DNA of 33,612 nucleotides from Segatella salivae DSM 15606 (GCF_000185845.1 NZ_GL629647.1:14268-47879); one strand, 5' to 3'. Shown: positions 1 to 7,023, counted from the stretch's first letter. Notes: generated from the letters alone by a model not told the origin. Numbers and translations are program-made.

Positions 1-47
1 AAACATAAATAATACTGACATAAATGGAGTGGTGGATAGGGCAATAT

Positions 48-78
48 GTGCCAGCCTGTCAGTTGGCACGGTGTTTGT
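48..78 (+). promoter_or_regulatory. sigma-54-like -24/-12 promoter with inverted repeat, upstream of htpG
   Basis: TTGGCACG (63-70), four bases, then TTGT (75-78) gives the GG-N10-G spacing of a sigma-54 promoter (consensus TGGCACG-N4-TTGC), with one departure: T instead of C at the -12 position. The -24 element is the right half of a perfect inverted repeat, GTGCCA (48-53) and TGGCAC (64-69) with a 10-base spacer. No TAnnTTTG box of the usual Bacteroidota type is visible before htpG. Transcription would start near 90, leaving a leader of about 25 bases. The match is seen directly; use by RpoN or by a stress-specific factor is inferred. Confidence 0.5.
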
Positions 79-114
79 ATTTGTCGTGAACAGAAAATTA
101 AAACATTATATATT

Positions 115-2169
115 ATGCAGAAAGGAAATATCGGGGTTACCACAGAAAACATCTTCCCCGTCATCAAAAAGTTTCTTTATTCAGACCATGAGATCTTCTT
201 ACGCGAGATGGTTAGTAATGGTGTAGATGCTATTCAGAAGTTAAAGACCCTTGCAGATAAAGGCGAGTTTAAAGGCGAACTCGGTGATTTGAAAGTGAAT
301 GTTAAGCTTGATGAGGAGGCAAAGACTATCACTATCAGTGACAATGGTATTGGTATGACCGAAGAAGAGATTGAGAAATACATCAATCAAATAGCCTTTT
401 CAGGAGTTAGTGACTTCTTAGATAAATATAAAGATAATGCAAATGCCATTATTGGTCATTTCGGATTAGGTTTCTATTCGAGCTTCATGGTGAGCGATCG
501 TGTTGACATTATAACGCGTTCTTACAAGGAAGGAAGTAAAGGATTCAAGTGGACTTGTGATGGAACTCCAGCCTATGAGATAACTGAAGTAGACAAAGAG
601 AGCCGCGGAAGTGATATTGTTCTTCACATCAGTGATGACTGCAAAGAGTTCTTGAACAAGCAGAAGATAGAGGAACTGCTTAATAAGTATTGCAAGTTTA
701 TGGCCGTTCCAATCGTCTTTGGCAAGAAACAAGAGTGGAAAGATGGCAAGATGGTCGACACAGATAAAGACAATGTTATCAATGATATCGAACCACTTTG
801 GACGAAAGCTCCGTCAACATTGAAAGACGAAGACTATAAAAAGTTCTATCAAGAGCTTTATCCTATGCAGGATGAACCTTTATTCTGGATTCATTTGAAT
901 GTGGATTATCCGTTTAATCTCACGGGTATTCTCTACTTCCCACGTATCAAAAATAACATTGATTTGCAACGAAACAAGATTCAACTCTATTGCAATCAAG
1001 TGTTCGTTACAGACCATGTAGAGGGCATTGTGCCTGAATTCTTGACGTTGTTATATGGAGTTATTGATTCACCGGATATCCCATTGAACGTTAGTCGCAG
1101 CTATTTGCAGAGCGATGCAAACGTGAAAAAGATCTCTACTTACATAACAAAGAAGGTGGCAGATCGCTTGCAAAGTATCTTCAAAGAAGACAGAAAGGCT
1201 TATGAAGAGAAGTGGGATAACTTGAAACTCTTTATCAACTATGGTATGCTTTCACAGGAAGACTTCTATGATCGCGCAAAGGATTTCGCGTTGTTCAAGG
1301 ATGTTGATGGGAAACATTTCACGTTTGAAGAATACAAAACGCTTATCAAGGATGAGCAAACTGACAAGGAAGGTTATTTGGTTTATCTCTATGCAAACAA
1401 TGTTGAGGAGCAATACACCTACATAGAGGCAGCAAAGAATAAAGGCTATAACGTGTTGTTGCTCGATGGACAGCTTGATACTCCATTGGTAAGCATGCTT
1501 GAACAGAAGTTTGAAAAGTCTCGTTTCACACGCGTAGATGCCGATATTGTTGACAGACTTATAGTGAAATCAGACCAGAAACAGACTGATATCTCATCGG
1601 AAGATAGCGATAATTTGAGTCAGGTTTTCCGTTCACAAATGCCAAAACTCGATAAAGTTGAGTTCAATGTTGAAGTTCAATCATTAGGCGAAAACAGTCA
1701 ACCTGTTGTCATTACTCAAAATGAATATATGCGTCGTATGAAGCAAATGAGTCAGTTCCAGCCAGGAATGAGCTTCTATCAACAGATGCCTGACAGCTTC
1801 ACCTTAGTGTTAAATAGTGATCATGTGCTTGTAAAACAGGTGCTTAATGACTGCAATAATAACACAGCTGAGGCTTTGAAACCTATATTAAGTGAGCTGA
1901 AAGGCCAGCAAGCACGCCTTGCAGCACTTCGTCAGAGCCAGGATAAGAAGAAGCCAGAAGAGTTGACTCAGGAGGAGAAAGACGACTTGCAGAATACCGA
2001 AAAGGCTGTTGATGAGCAGAAGAATAAGCAAACAGAGGTGATTGAGGCTTATGCAAAAGGCAATAATGTCGTTCATCAGCTTATAGACCTTGCCCTCCTT
2101 CAAAATGGAATGCTTAAGGGAAAGGCGCTCGACGAGTTCCTAAAACGCTCGGTAGACATGATTAAATAA
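115..2169 (+). CDS. htpG: Chaperone protein HtpG (bacterial Hsp90)
   Basis: ATP-dependent homodimeric cytosolic chaperone of the Hsp90 family, 684 aa. The N-terminal GHKL ATPase domain is clear: E31 and N35 in REMVSN, the DNGIGM motif at 76-81 and the GHFGLGF lid/glycine motif at 114-120. The middle domain follows, and the C-terminal part holds a charged helical stretch (KKKPEELTQEEKDD) in the usual dimerisation region. Length is slightly above E. coli HtpG (624 aa). The frame is open back to an ATG at 46, but the family N-terminus (MQKGNIGVTTENIFP) starts at the ATG at 115; the extra 23 codons would overlap the promoter. The gene appears monocistronic, with a terminator at 2231. The unusual promoter just upstream suggests stress control. 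Confidence 0.97.
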   Translation: MQKGNIGVTTENIFPVIKKFLYSDHEIFLREMVSNGVDAIQKLKTLADKGEFKGELGDLKVNVKLDEEAKTITISDNGIGMTEEEIEKYINQIAFSGVSDFLDKYKDNANAIIGHFGLGFYSSFMVSDRVDIITRSYKEGSKGFKWTCDGTPAYEITEVDKESRGSDIVLHISDDCKEFLNKQKIEELLNKYCKFMAVPIVFGKKQEWKDGKMVDTDKDNVINDIEPLWTKAPSTLKDEDYKKFYQELYPMQDEPLFWIHLNVDYPFNLTGILYFPRIKNNIDLQRNKIQLYCNQVFVTDHVEGIVPEFLTLLYGVIDSPDIPLNVSRSYLQSDANVKKISTYITKKVADRLQSIFKEDRKAYEEKWDNLKLFINYGMLSQEDFYDRAKDFALFKDVDGKHFTFEEYKTLIKDEQTDKEGYLVYLYANNVEEQYTYIEAAKNKGYNVLLLDGQLDTPLVSMLEQKFEKSRFTRVDADIVDRLIVKSDQKQTDISSEDSDNLSQVFRSQMPKLDKVEFNVEVQSLGENSQPVVITQNEYMRRMKQMSQFQPGMSFYQQMPDSFTLVLNSDHVLVKQVLNDCNNNTAEALKPILSELKGQQARLAALRQSQDKKKPEELTQEEKDDLQNTEKAVDEQKNKQTEVIEAYAKGNNVVHQLIDLALLQNGMLKGKALDEFLKRSVDMIK

Positions 2170-2230
2170 GATGGAAAAGCAGTCATTTCGTGTGGTAATC
2201 CCATAGGAAACAGACGATAAAATCAGTCAA

Positions 2231-2277
2231 AGCTCATTGCAGAATGAATCATTTCATTTTGCAATGGGCTTTTTCTT
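2231..2277 (+). terminator. Intrinsic terminator of htpG
   Basis: AGCTCATTGCAGAATGA (2231-2247) pairs almost perfectly with TCATTTTGCAATGGGCT (2254-2270), with G-U pairs, followed by TTTTCTTT. It lies about 60 bases after the htpG stop. Confidence 0.85.
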
Positions 2278-2420
2278 TGCTCATGCTTCCCATTTCTCCT
2301 TGCGCTCTTATTATTGCATATTATCTGTATATCGCTATCAATAATGGTATGAAAACAATTAATAAACGTTAATTGTAATATTTATTAGGGCTTTGTTTTC
2401 GGTTATTTAATAAAAAGTAT

Positions 2421-2428
2421 TACCTTTG
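2421..2428 (+). promoter_or_regulatory. -7 box (TACCTTTG) of the tRNA-Arg promoter
   Basis: TACCTTTG matches the Bacteroidota TAnnTTTG element and sits 19 bases before the first tRNA, as expected for a tRNA operon. The -33 element is weak (T-rich stretch around 2393-2400). An inverted repeat CAATTAA/TTAATTG lies upstream at 2356-2375. Confidence 0.7.
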
Positions 2429-2447
2429 CACACGCAATTAAGGAAAT

Positions 2448-2521
2448 GGCTTCGTAGCTCAACTGAATAGAGCATCTGACTACGGATCAGAAGGTTCCGG
2501 GTTTGAATCCCAGCGAAGTCA
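2448..2521 (+). tRNA. tRNA-Arg (anticodon ACG), copy 1
   Basis: A 74-base cloverleaf: acceptor stem GGCTTCG/CGAAGTC (G2-U71 wobble), D stem GCTC/GAGC, anticodon stem TCTGA/TCAGA around loop CTACGGA (anticodon ACG at loop positions 34-36), five-base variable loop, T stem CCGGG/CCCAG, discriminator A. CCA is not encoded. A34 implies conversion to inosine by TadA to read CGN codons. The D loop has A19 instead of G19 and the T loop has T56 instead of C56, so the usual G19-C56 tertiary pair becomes A-U. The T stem contains a C50-A64 mismatch. Identical to copy 2. Confidence 0.95.
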
Positions 2522-2545
2522 CTTTTTATTGCATCCTAAACGGAT

Positions 2546-2619
2546 GGCTTCGTAGCTCAACTGAATAGAGCATCTGACTACGGATCAGAAGGTTCCGGGT
2601 TTGAATCCCAGCGAAGTCA
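2546..2619 (+). tRNA. tRNA-Arg (anticodon ACG), copy 2
   Basis: Exact repeat of the preceding tRNA, 24 bases downstream, with the same A19/T56 and C50-A64 features. The identity runs a little past the gene on each side (AT before, C after), suggesting a recent tandem duplication or gene conversion. It shares the upstream promoter and is followed at once by a terminator, so the two form one transcript. Confidence 0.95.
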
Positions 2620-2626
2620 CAATAAA

Positions 2627-2659
2627 AGAGAGGTTCAATTCAGAACTTCTCTTTTTTTG
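2627..2659 (+). terminator. Intrinsic terminator of the tRNA-Arg pair
   Basis: AGAGAGGTTC (2627-2636) pairs with GAACTTCTCT (2643-2652), loop AATTCA, followed by a run of seven T. It begins 8 bases after the second tRNA. Confidence 0.9.
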
Positions 2660-2891
2660 TTTGTGTTAATTTTGCTCATGTTTCCTTTTTGTTCCCTTCC
2701 ATAGAAAGTTCTTTAACTCTCCATCTTATTTTATTGAACCAAGAAAAGTGGTGCATTTCATCTCGTGAAAAGGGCCATTTGGCGGCGTCATCCAGCCCAT
2801 TTCATCGCCTAATTACGTACATTTTGCAAAGCGGGGGAGGGGGATGAAGGCATGAGAGAATGCAAAACATACTGAAAAATAATGTTTTTTC
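2660..2891. other. Intergenic stretch without recognised feature
   Basis: Together with its flanking signals, the gap 2620-2959 has no gene. The middle is non-coding on both strands as far as I can see. It holds a purine run (GCGGGGGAGGGGGATGAAGG, about 2831-2850) and GC-richer patches around 2772-2808, but no hairpin with a T run and no RNA that I recognise. Confidence 0.5.
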
Positions 2892-2922
2892 TTTGTTATT
2901 CTCACTTTTTAGATTATATTTG
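2892..2922 (+). promoter_or_regulatory. Promoter of the M48 protease gene
   Basis: TTTG (2892-2895), 19 bases, TATATTTG (2915-2922): a full match to the Bacteroidota -33/-7 consensus. The start codon is 38 bases downstream. Confidence 0.75.
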
Positions 2923-2959
2923 CAGCAATATAATTGTTAAATTAGAGATTGAAAAGGAT

Positions 2960-3847
2960 ATGAAGAAAGTAAGTAGTATGCTGCTCATCTTGGCTGTTTC
3001 GTTGGTCATGGCAGCATGTGGAACGACACAAACTGTGCCTGTGACGGGTCGAAAACATTCGCTGTTGGTGAGTGATGCACAAGTGTTGAGTCTTAGTAAA
3101 GAGGAATATAGCAAGTATATGAGAAGCGCAACGCTGTCTACAAACGCTGCAAACACGGCTATGGTAAAGCGTGTTGGCCGTCGATTGGCTACTGCGGTAG
3201 AGGCTTATTTGCGTAATAATGGTGCTGCAGATGAGATTAAGAACTTCGCATGGGAGTTCAATCTTGTGGCCGATAAGAATGTAAATGCGTTCTGTATGCC
3301 AGGGGGTAAGATTGTGGTTTATGAGGGTTTGTTGCCTGTAACACAAGATGAAGCCTCGTTGGCTATCGTACTTGGTCACGAGATTGCACACGCTGTAGCA
3401 AAGCATAGCGCTGAACAGATGTCGAAAAAGATACGCCAAAGCTATGGAACTCAAATCGGAAGTCAGATTCTTGGGGCTATAGCGGGCCAGTCAGTAGGCG
3501 ATTTAGCCGGTGCGGTTGCACAGCAAGGATTCAGTTTTGCCAATCTACGTTATAGCCGAGATAACGAGACTGAAGCCGACCATATCGGTCTAATCTTTGC
3601 GGCAATGGCTGGATATGACCCACGTGAGGCAGTGCCTTTCTGGCAAAGAATGGCTGCACAGAGTGGCAGTAATAATAGTAATGACATGTTCAGTGACCAC
3701 CCAAGTGATGCCAAACGTATAGCTGCTATTCAGCAATGGATGCCAACTGCCATGAAGTATTATGAGGCTTCAGGTTATGCTTCGAAGTCAGTTCCGACAA
3801 TGAAAGTTAGTGCTGGCAAGAAGAAAACCAGTAAACGAAGAAGATAA
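2960..3847 (+). CDS. M48 family metalloprotease, lipoprotein
   Basis: Periplasmic or envelope-associated zinc peptidase of the M48 (YcaL/LoiP/BepA-like) group, 295 aa. It begins with a lipoprotein signal whose lipobox ends MAAC (C20), followed by the family N-terminus PVTGRKHSLLVS. The zinc motif HEIAH is at 140-144, and the third ligand is E205 in the ETEAD motif (203-207). A conserved SDHPSD segment is at 245-250. No TPR domain is present, so it is the short form. The C-terminus is a basic tail (KKKTSKRRR). In-frame start codons exist upstream, but only the ATG at 2960 gives the signal sequence and it fits the promoter at 2892. Likely role: proteolysis of misfolded outer-membrane proteins, by family analogy. 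Confidence 0.93.
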   Translation: MKKVSSMLLILAVSLVMAACGTTQTVPVTGRKHSLLVSDAQVLSLSKEEYSKYMRSATLSTNAANTAMVKRVGRRLATAVEAYLRNNGAADEIKNFAWEFNLVADKNVNAFCMPGGKIVVYEGLLPVTQDEASLAIVLGHEIAHAVAKHSAEQMSKKIRQSYGTQIGSQILGAIAGQSVGDLAGAVAQQGFSFANLRYSRDNETEADHIGLIFAAMAGYDPREAVPFWQRMAAQSGSNNSNDMFSDHPSDAKRIAAIQQWMPTAMKYYEASGYASKSVPTMKVSAGKKKTSKRRR

Positions 3848-3854
3848 ATATAGG

Positions 3855-3900
3855 GAATCCCGGCTCTCTCTTTCCTCATCGGGGAGGAGAGCGTAGGGAT
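3855..3900 (+). terminator. Possible stem-loop terminator after the M48 gene
   Basis: AATCCC (3855-3860) pairs with GGGATT (3895-3900), and inside it GCTCTC pairs with GAGAGC. The stem is interrupted and only a weak T run (CCCCTTTTT) follows about 15 bases later, so it could be a processing hairpin instead. Confidence 0.4.
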
Positions 3901-3967
3901 TTGACAATATAAGTCCCCTTTTTAGATAGTAATTTATATAGTGTTTCATCTTTAAATAATCATAGCC

Positions 3968-4414
3968 ATGATAGATTATATCGTAAGTAACTTATGGATT
4001 TTCTGGGCAATTATCATTTTTAGTTGCCTTATTTTGGAATTGAGTTCGGGTGATTTCTTCATCACTTGTTTGGCTATTGGTGCTCTGTTTTCCTTGGGCT
4101 CTTCGTTCTTTTTGCCTTTCTGGGCCCAGATTTCGATAGGCGCTGTCTGCTCAGTCCTAAGTATTTGGCTCATACGTCCCAAGATTTTGCATCGTTTTCA
4201 CGCCTATGGTGAAAACCGTCTCAGTAATGCCGACGCATTGATTGGTAGGATTGGAATCGTCATTGAAGCCATTCCGGCAGGTGGAAGCGGTTATGTGAAG
4301 GTGGATGGTGACGAGTGGAAGGCTGTCAGTCAGGTTCCACAAGAAATTAAAAAAGGCAATAAGGTAGAAATTATTGGCCGTGATTCAATCATTGTCACAG
4401 TGAAATTAATCTAA
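3968..4414 (+). CDS. NfeD-like membrane protein
   Basis: Short NfeD-family protein, 148 aa. Residues 1-70 hold three hydrophobic membrane segments (about 8-25, 30-52 and 56-70). Residues 80-148 form the soluble OB-fold domain typical of NfeD, with the glycine-rich core GRIGIVIEAIPAGGSGYVKV. The family is nearly always encoded next to a stomatin/SPFH protein and is thought to help organise membrane microdomains. That partner follows 29 bases downstream here, so the two form an operon. I see no ClpP-like protease domain, so this is the truncated NfeD form. No perfect TAnnTTTG box precedes it; it may be partly read through from the M48 gene. Confidence 0.88.
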   Translation: MIDYIVSNLWIFWAIIIFSCLILELSSGDFFITCLAIGALFSLGSSFFLPFWAQISIGAVCSVLSIWLIRPKILHRFHAYGENRLSNADALIGRIGIVIEAIPAGGSGYVKVDGDEWKAVSQVPQEIKKGNKVEIIGRDSIIVTVKLI

Positions 4415-4443
4415 TCTTTAACGAATAACATAAAATTAAACGT

Positions 4444-5394
4444 ATGGGAATTTATTATGCAGCGGCTGTATTTGTAGTATTAGCCATTATTTTTATCAAG
4501 ATGACCGTAGTCATTATTCCACAAAGTGAGACTCGTATTGTGGAGCGTTTGGGTAAGTATTTTGCCACACTTAAACCTGGTATTAATCTGATTATCCCCT
4601 TTGTAGACCGCACAAAGACTGTTGTGGCGATGCACAATGGCCGTTATGTCTATACCAATACCATTGATTTGCGTGAGCAGGTGTATGATTTTGCACGCCA
4701 GAATGTAATTACCAAGGACAACATTCAAATGCAAATCAATGCCTTACTCTATTTCCAGATTGTTGATCCCTTTAAGGCTGTCTATGAAATTAATAATCTT
4801 CCGAACGCAATTGAGAAGTTAACACAAACCACTTTGCGTAATATCATTGGCGAAATGGAATTGGATCAGACACTGACAAGCCGTGATGTTATCAATACAA
4901 AGCTTCGCGGTGTGTTGGATGATGCCACAAACAAATGGGGAATTAAAGTCAATCGTGTCGAACTTCAGGATATAACTCCTCCACAAAGTGTGCTTCAAGC
5001 CATGGAGAAACAAATGCAAGCAGAGCGCAATAAGCTTGCCACCATCTTGACAAGTGAGGGTGACAAGCAGGCACAAATCTTGCAAAGTGAAGGTGATAAG
5101 GCTGCCATCATCAACAAAGCTGAGGCTGCCAAGCAGCAATTTATTCTCAATGCAGAGGGTGAAGCGACTGCACGTATTCGCAAAGCTGAGGCAGAAGCTA
5201 TCGCAATCGCTAAGATTACAGAGGCCGTTGGTAAGAGTACGAACCCTGCCAACTATCTACTTGCGCAGAAGTACATTCAAATGATGCAGGAGTTAGCCCA
5301 AGGTGATAAGAACAAGACGGTGTTCTTGCCTTATGAAGCGTCGAATCTCATGGGAAGTATTGGTGGAATTAAAGAACTTTTCAAAGGCGAATAA
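4444..5394 (+). CDS. SPFH/Band 7 (stomatin-like, QmcA-type) membrane protein
   Basis: Stomatin/prohibitin-family scaffold protein, 316 aa. An N-terminal membrane segment (about 4-25) is followed by the Band 7 domain. Its signature is clear: PQSETRIVERLGKYFATLKPGINLIIPF near 27-54, then the segment GEMELDQTLTSRD and the VELQDITPP motif. A long Ala/Glu/Lys-rich coiled coil follows (roughly 190-265; repeated SEGDKQAQIL-type units) that drives oligomerisation. The protein is paired with the NfeD gene just upstream, the arrangement known for YbbK/QmcA-YbbJ and FloT-type systems. No protease or cleavage site is evident. The function, membrane organisation or quality control, is by family only. Confidence 0.93.
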   Translation: MGIYYAAAVFVVLAIIFIKMTVVIIPQSETRIVERLGKYFATLKPGINLIIPFVDRTKTVVAMHNGRYVYTNTIDLREQVYDFARQNVITKDNIQMQINALLYFQIVDPFKAVYEINNLPNAIEKLTQTTLRNIIGEMELDQTLTSRDVINTKLRGVLDDATNKWGIKVNRVELQDITPPQSVLQAMEKQMQAERNKLATILTSEGDKQAQILQSEGDKAAIINKAEAAKQQFILNAEGEATARIRKAEAEAIAIAKITEAVGKSTNPANYLLAQKYIQMMQELAQGDKNKTVFLPYEASNLMGSIGGIKELFKGE

Positions 5395-5437
5395 GAAATT
5401 AACTTGACTTTTGTTTCATTGTCTTGTGATATTTTCT

Positions 5438-5445
5438 TACTTTTG
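5438..5445 (+). promoter_or_regulatory. -7 box (TACTTTTG) before the epimerase gene
   Basis: TACTTTTG matches TAnnTTTG and lies 17 bases before the ATG at 5463. The -33 position has only T-rich sequence, so the promoter is moderately supported. Confidence 0.55.
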
Positions 5446-5462
5446 TATTAAAACACTTAACT

Positions 5463-6554
5463 ATGAATATTGCTATCGTTTGCGGTGCACGCCCTAACTT
5501 AATGAAGGTTGCTCCGATTATACGCGCTATAAGAAACAATAAACATTTCGGTGGAGTTAACTATCAGTTGATTTACACTGGGACTGAAGACGACCCTTCA
5601 CTTGAGCCATCTCTCTTCAATGATTTAGAGATAAGTCGGCCTGATGTGTATTTAGGGGTTGACTGTGAGAACCTGAATGAGCTCACAGGTCAAGTCATGT
5701 CGAAGTTTGAATTGTACTTACAGCAGCACCCAACGGACGTTGTAATTGTCGTTGATGACCTTGCAAGTACGATGGCAGCAGCCATAGTTGCCAAGAAACA
5801 AGGAATCAAATTAGCTCATATTGCGGCTGGAACGAGAAGCTTTGACATTAGTATGCCGAAGGAGATTAATCGCCTTGTTATTGATGGTTTGAGTGATATT
5901 CTCTTCACAGCTGGAATTAGTAACAACAACATTGCTAATAAAGAAGGGGCTGAATTGAGTAAGGTTTACATGGTAGGAAATATCCTTATCGACAATCTTC
6001 GCTACAATCATGGTCGTCTTAAGCGTCCCGCTATCCTTGATAAGCTTGGACTTGACGACCATAGATACCTTGTTTTCACGCTCAATCGCAAGGCTTTAAT
6101 TGAAAATAAAGCCCATCTTTCAGAGCTGATTAGGGCTATTATAGGTGGACTAAAGGATGCAACCTTCCCCATTATTGCTCCACTTCGCGGGAAGGCTGCA
6201 GCCATTGTGAAAGAGATTTTGGCTGAAACAAGTTACCCCTCTGTCATCACTTTGGTTCCTCCTCAGAGTTATCTTGACTTTGGATATATTACTGCTCACG
6301 CGGCAGGAATCATCACTGATAGCGGCAATGTGGCTGAAGAAGCAACGTTTAATCAAGTTCCTTGTATCACGCTAAACAGCTATACAGAACATATTGAGAC
6401 GGTAAAAGTGGGCACAAATGTCTTGGTTGGGGAAGATCCTGAACAGCTTCGCACTTATGTTTCGGAGATGATTGCCGGACGATGGAAAGCTGCTGGTATT
6501 CCCGATCGATGGGATGGACGAAGTGCAGAGCGTATATTGCAGATACTCTGTTAG
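5463..6554 (+). CDS. wecB: UDP-N-acetylglucosamine 2-epimerase family protein, active site altered
   Basis: 363 aa, GT-B fold, family of the non-hydrolysing UDP-GlcNAc 2-epimerase that makes UDP-ManNAc for surface polysaccharides. Family signatures are present along the whole length: GARPNLMKVAPI (8-19), HIAAGTRSFD (119-128), MPKEINR (131-137), VGNILIDNL (171-179), TDSGNVAEEATF (285-296) and TEHIETVKVGTNVLVG (308-323). Against E. coli WecB, Asp95 is kept (D99) and Glu131 is kept (E134). Glu117 is replaced by A121 (HVEAG becomes HIAAG), and His213 is replaced by N208 (HR becomes NR). It may therefore be a weak, altered or non-enzymatic homologue. No other polysaccharide gene is adjacent. The symbol reflects family, not proven activity. 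Confidence 0.8.
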   Translation: MNIAIVCGARPNLMKVAPIIRAIRNNKHFGGVNYQLIYTGTEDDPSLEPSLFNDLEISRPDVYLGVDCENLNELTGQVMSKFELYLQQHPTDVVIVVDDLASTMAAAIVAKKQGIKLAHIAAGTRSFDISMPKEINRLVIDGLSDILFTAGISNNNIANKEGAELSKVYMVGNILIDNLRYNHGRLKRPAILDKLGLDDHRYLVFTLNRKALIENKAHLSELIRAIIGGLKDATFPIIAPLRGKAAAIVKEILAETSYPSVITLVPPQSYLDFGYITAHAAGIITDSGNVAEEATFNQVPCITLNSYTEHIETVKVGTNVLVGEDPEQLRTYVSEMIAGRWKAAGIPDRWDGRSAERILQILC

Positions 6555-6556
6555 TT

Positions 6557-6621
6557 ACATTGTTTGGTGAACATTGTCAAATTATAGTTGTTAAGCATTG
6601 ATATGTGTTCGCCAACAATGT
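6557..6621 (+). repeat. Inverted repeat after the epimerase gene (possible long-loop terminator)
   Basis: ACATTGTTTGGTGAACA (6557-6573) is nearly complementary to TGTTCGCCAACAATGT (6606-6621), giving about 16 pairs with a 32-base loop. A T-rich stretch (TTGCTTTTTTGTTTTG) follows about 18 bases after. The loop contains TTATAGTTGTTAAG (6582-6595), repeated exactly at 6827-6840. Confidence 0.55.
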
Positions 6622-6639
6622 TAAACTTTGTACTAATGC

Positions 6640-6670
6640 TTGCTTTTTTGTTTTGCTTTCTCTATTTTTG
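6640..6670 (+). promoter_or_regulatory. Promoter of an unannotated transcript
   Basis: TTG (6640-6642), 20 bases, TATTTTTG (6663-6670): a good Bacteroidota promoter with no annotated-size gene behind it before the terminator at 6995-7023. Confidence 0.5.
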
Positions 6671-6856
6671 TGGCAGATAGAAAGTTATTTTATTGATTAT
6701 CAAGATGAGTGAATCTCATCTTAATAGGAATGTTTTCGAGGCGTCGAAAGGTAAGAAGCGAAACGTCTCTATTTAGCGTAATATTTACAATTCGCATTAA
6801 TAAAGCTTCAATTTAGATTCGATAGGTTATAGTTGTTAAGGAGGTTTATTCAGGAA

Positions 6857-6949
6857 ATGATCATTAAGAAGCCGTTAGGCTGTATCCTCTTAGGCGCTGT
6901 ATGCTTGGGCAGCATGCAGCGTTTGCTGTGTATAGGAGTTTGTAAATAA
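6857..6949 (+). CDS. Possible 30-aa hydrophobic, cysteine-rich peptide
   Basis: An ATG ORF starting MIIKKPLGCILLGAVCLG and ending with CK before TAA. It has a basic start, a hydrophobic core and four cysteines (9, 16, 25, 29). AAGGAGG lies about 12 bases before the ATG, a strong Shine-Dalgarno-like sequence that is unusual in this phylum. A 10-bp hairpin lies inside the coding sequence. I do not recognise the peptide. The ORF could be a chance product of a structured RNA; coding is uncertain. Confidence 0.3.
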   Translation: MIIKKPLGCILLGAVCLGSMQRLLCIGVCK

Positions 6950-6994
6950 AGCGACTTGGCTTTAGATTAGTTTAACATTAGCTTGTGAAATGTT

Positions 6995-7023
6995 ACAAAT
7001 TTTTGAGTAATTTGTTTTTTTTT
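6995..7023 (+). terminator. AT-rich intrinsic terminator
   Basis: ACAAATT (6995-7001) pairs perfectly with AATTTGT (7009-7015), loop TTTGAGT, followed by eight T. It ends the candidate transcript before the next promoter at 7054. Confidence 0.6.

Larger units (their letters stand above)
6675..7023 (+). ncRNA. Candidate structured transcript (sRNA or small-peptide mRNA)
   Basis: Bounded by the promoter at 6640-6670 and the terminator at 6995-7023. It can form a perfect 8-bp hairpin AAGATGAG/CTCATCTT (6702-6722), a perfect 6-bp hairpin TTTCGA-GGCG-TCGAAA (6734-6749), a 10-bp hairpin CGCTGTATGC/GCATGCAGCG with one G-U (6895-6921) and a 7-bp hairpin TAACATT/AATGTTA (6973-6995). I could not match it to tmRNA, 6S, SRP RNA, RNase P RNA or a known riboswitch. 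It contains a 30-codon ORF. Boundaries are inferred. Confidence 0.4.

Noticed and set aside
48..69. CIRCE/HrcA operator upstream of htpG
   Set aside because: The inverted repeat GTGCCA/TGGCAC does not match the CIRCE consensus TTAGCACTC-N9-GAGTGCTAA.
46..114. Longer HtpG start at the ATG at 46
   Set aside because: The extra residues do not resemble the family N-terminus and overlap the promoter; MQKGNIGVTTENIFP at 115 fits HtpG.
3899..3930. E. coli-like TTGACA promoter before the NfeD gene
   Set aside because: The Bacteroidota primary sigma factor does not use this consensus and no suitable -7 box is present.
6675..7023. tmRNA, 6S RNA or SRP RNA in the structured gap
   Set aside because: No tRNA-like ends, tag ORF, 6S bulge or SRP RNA tetraloop motif could be found.
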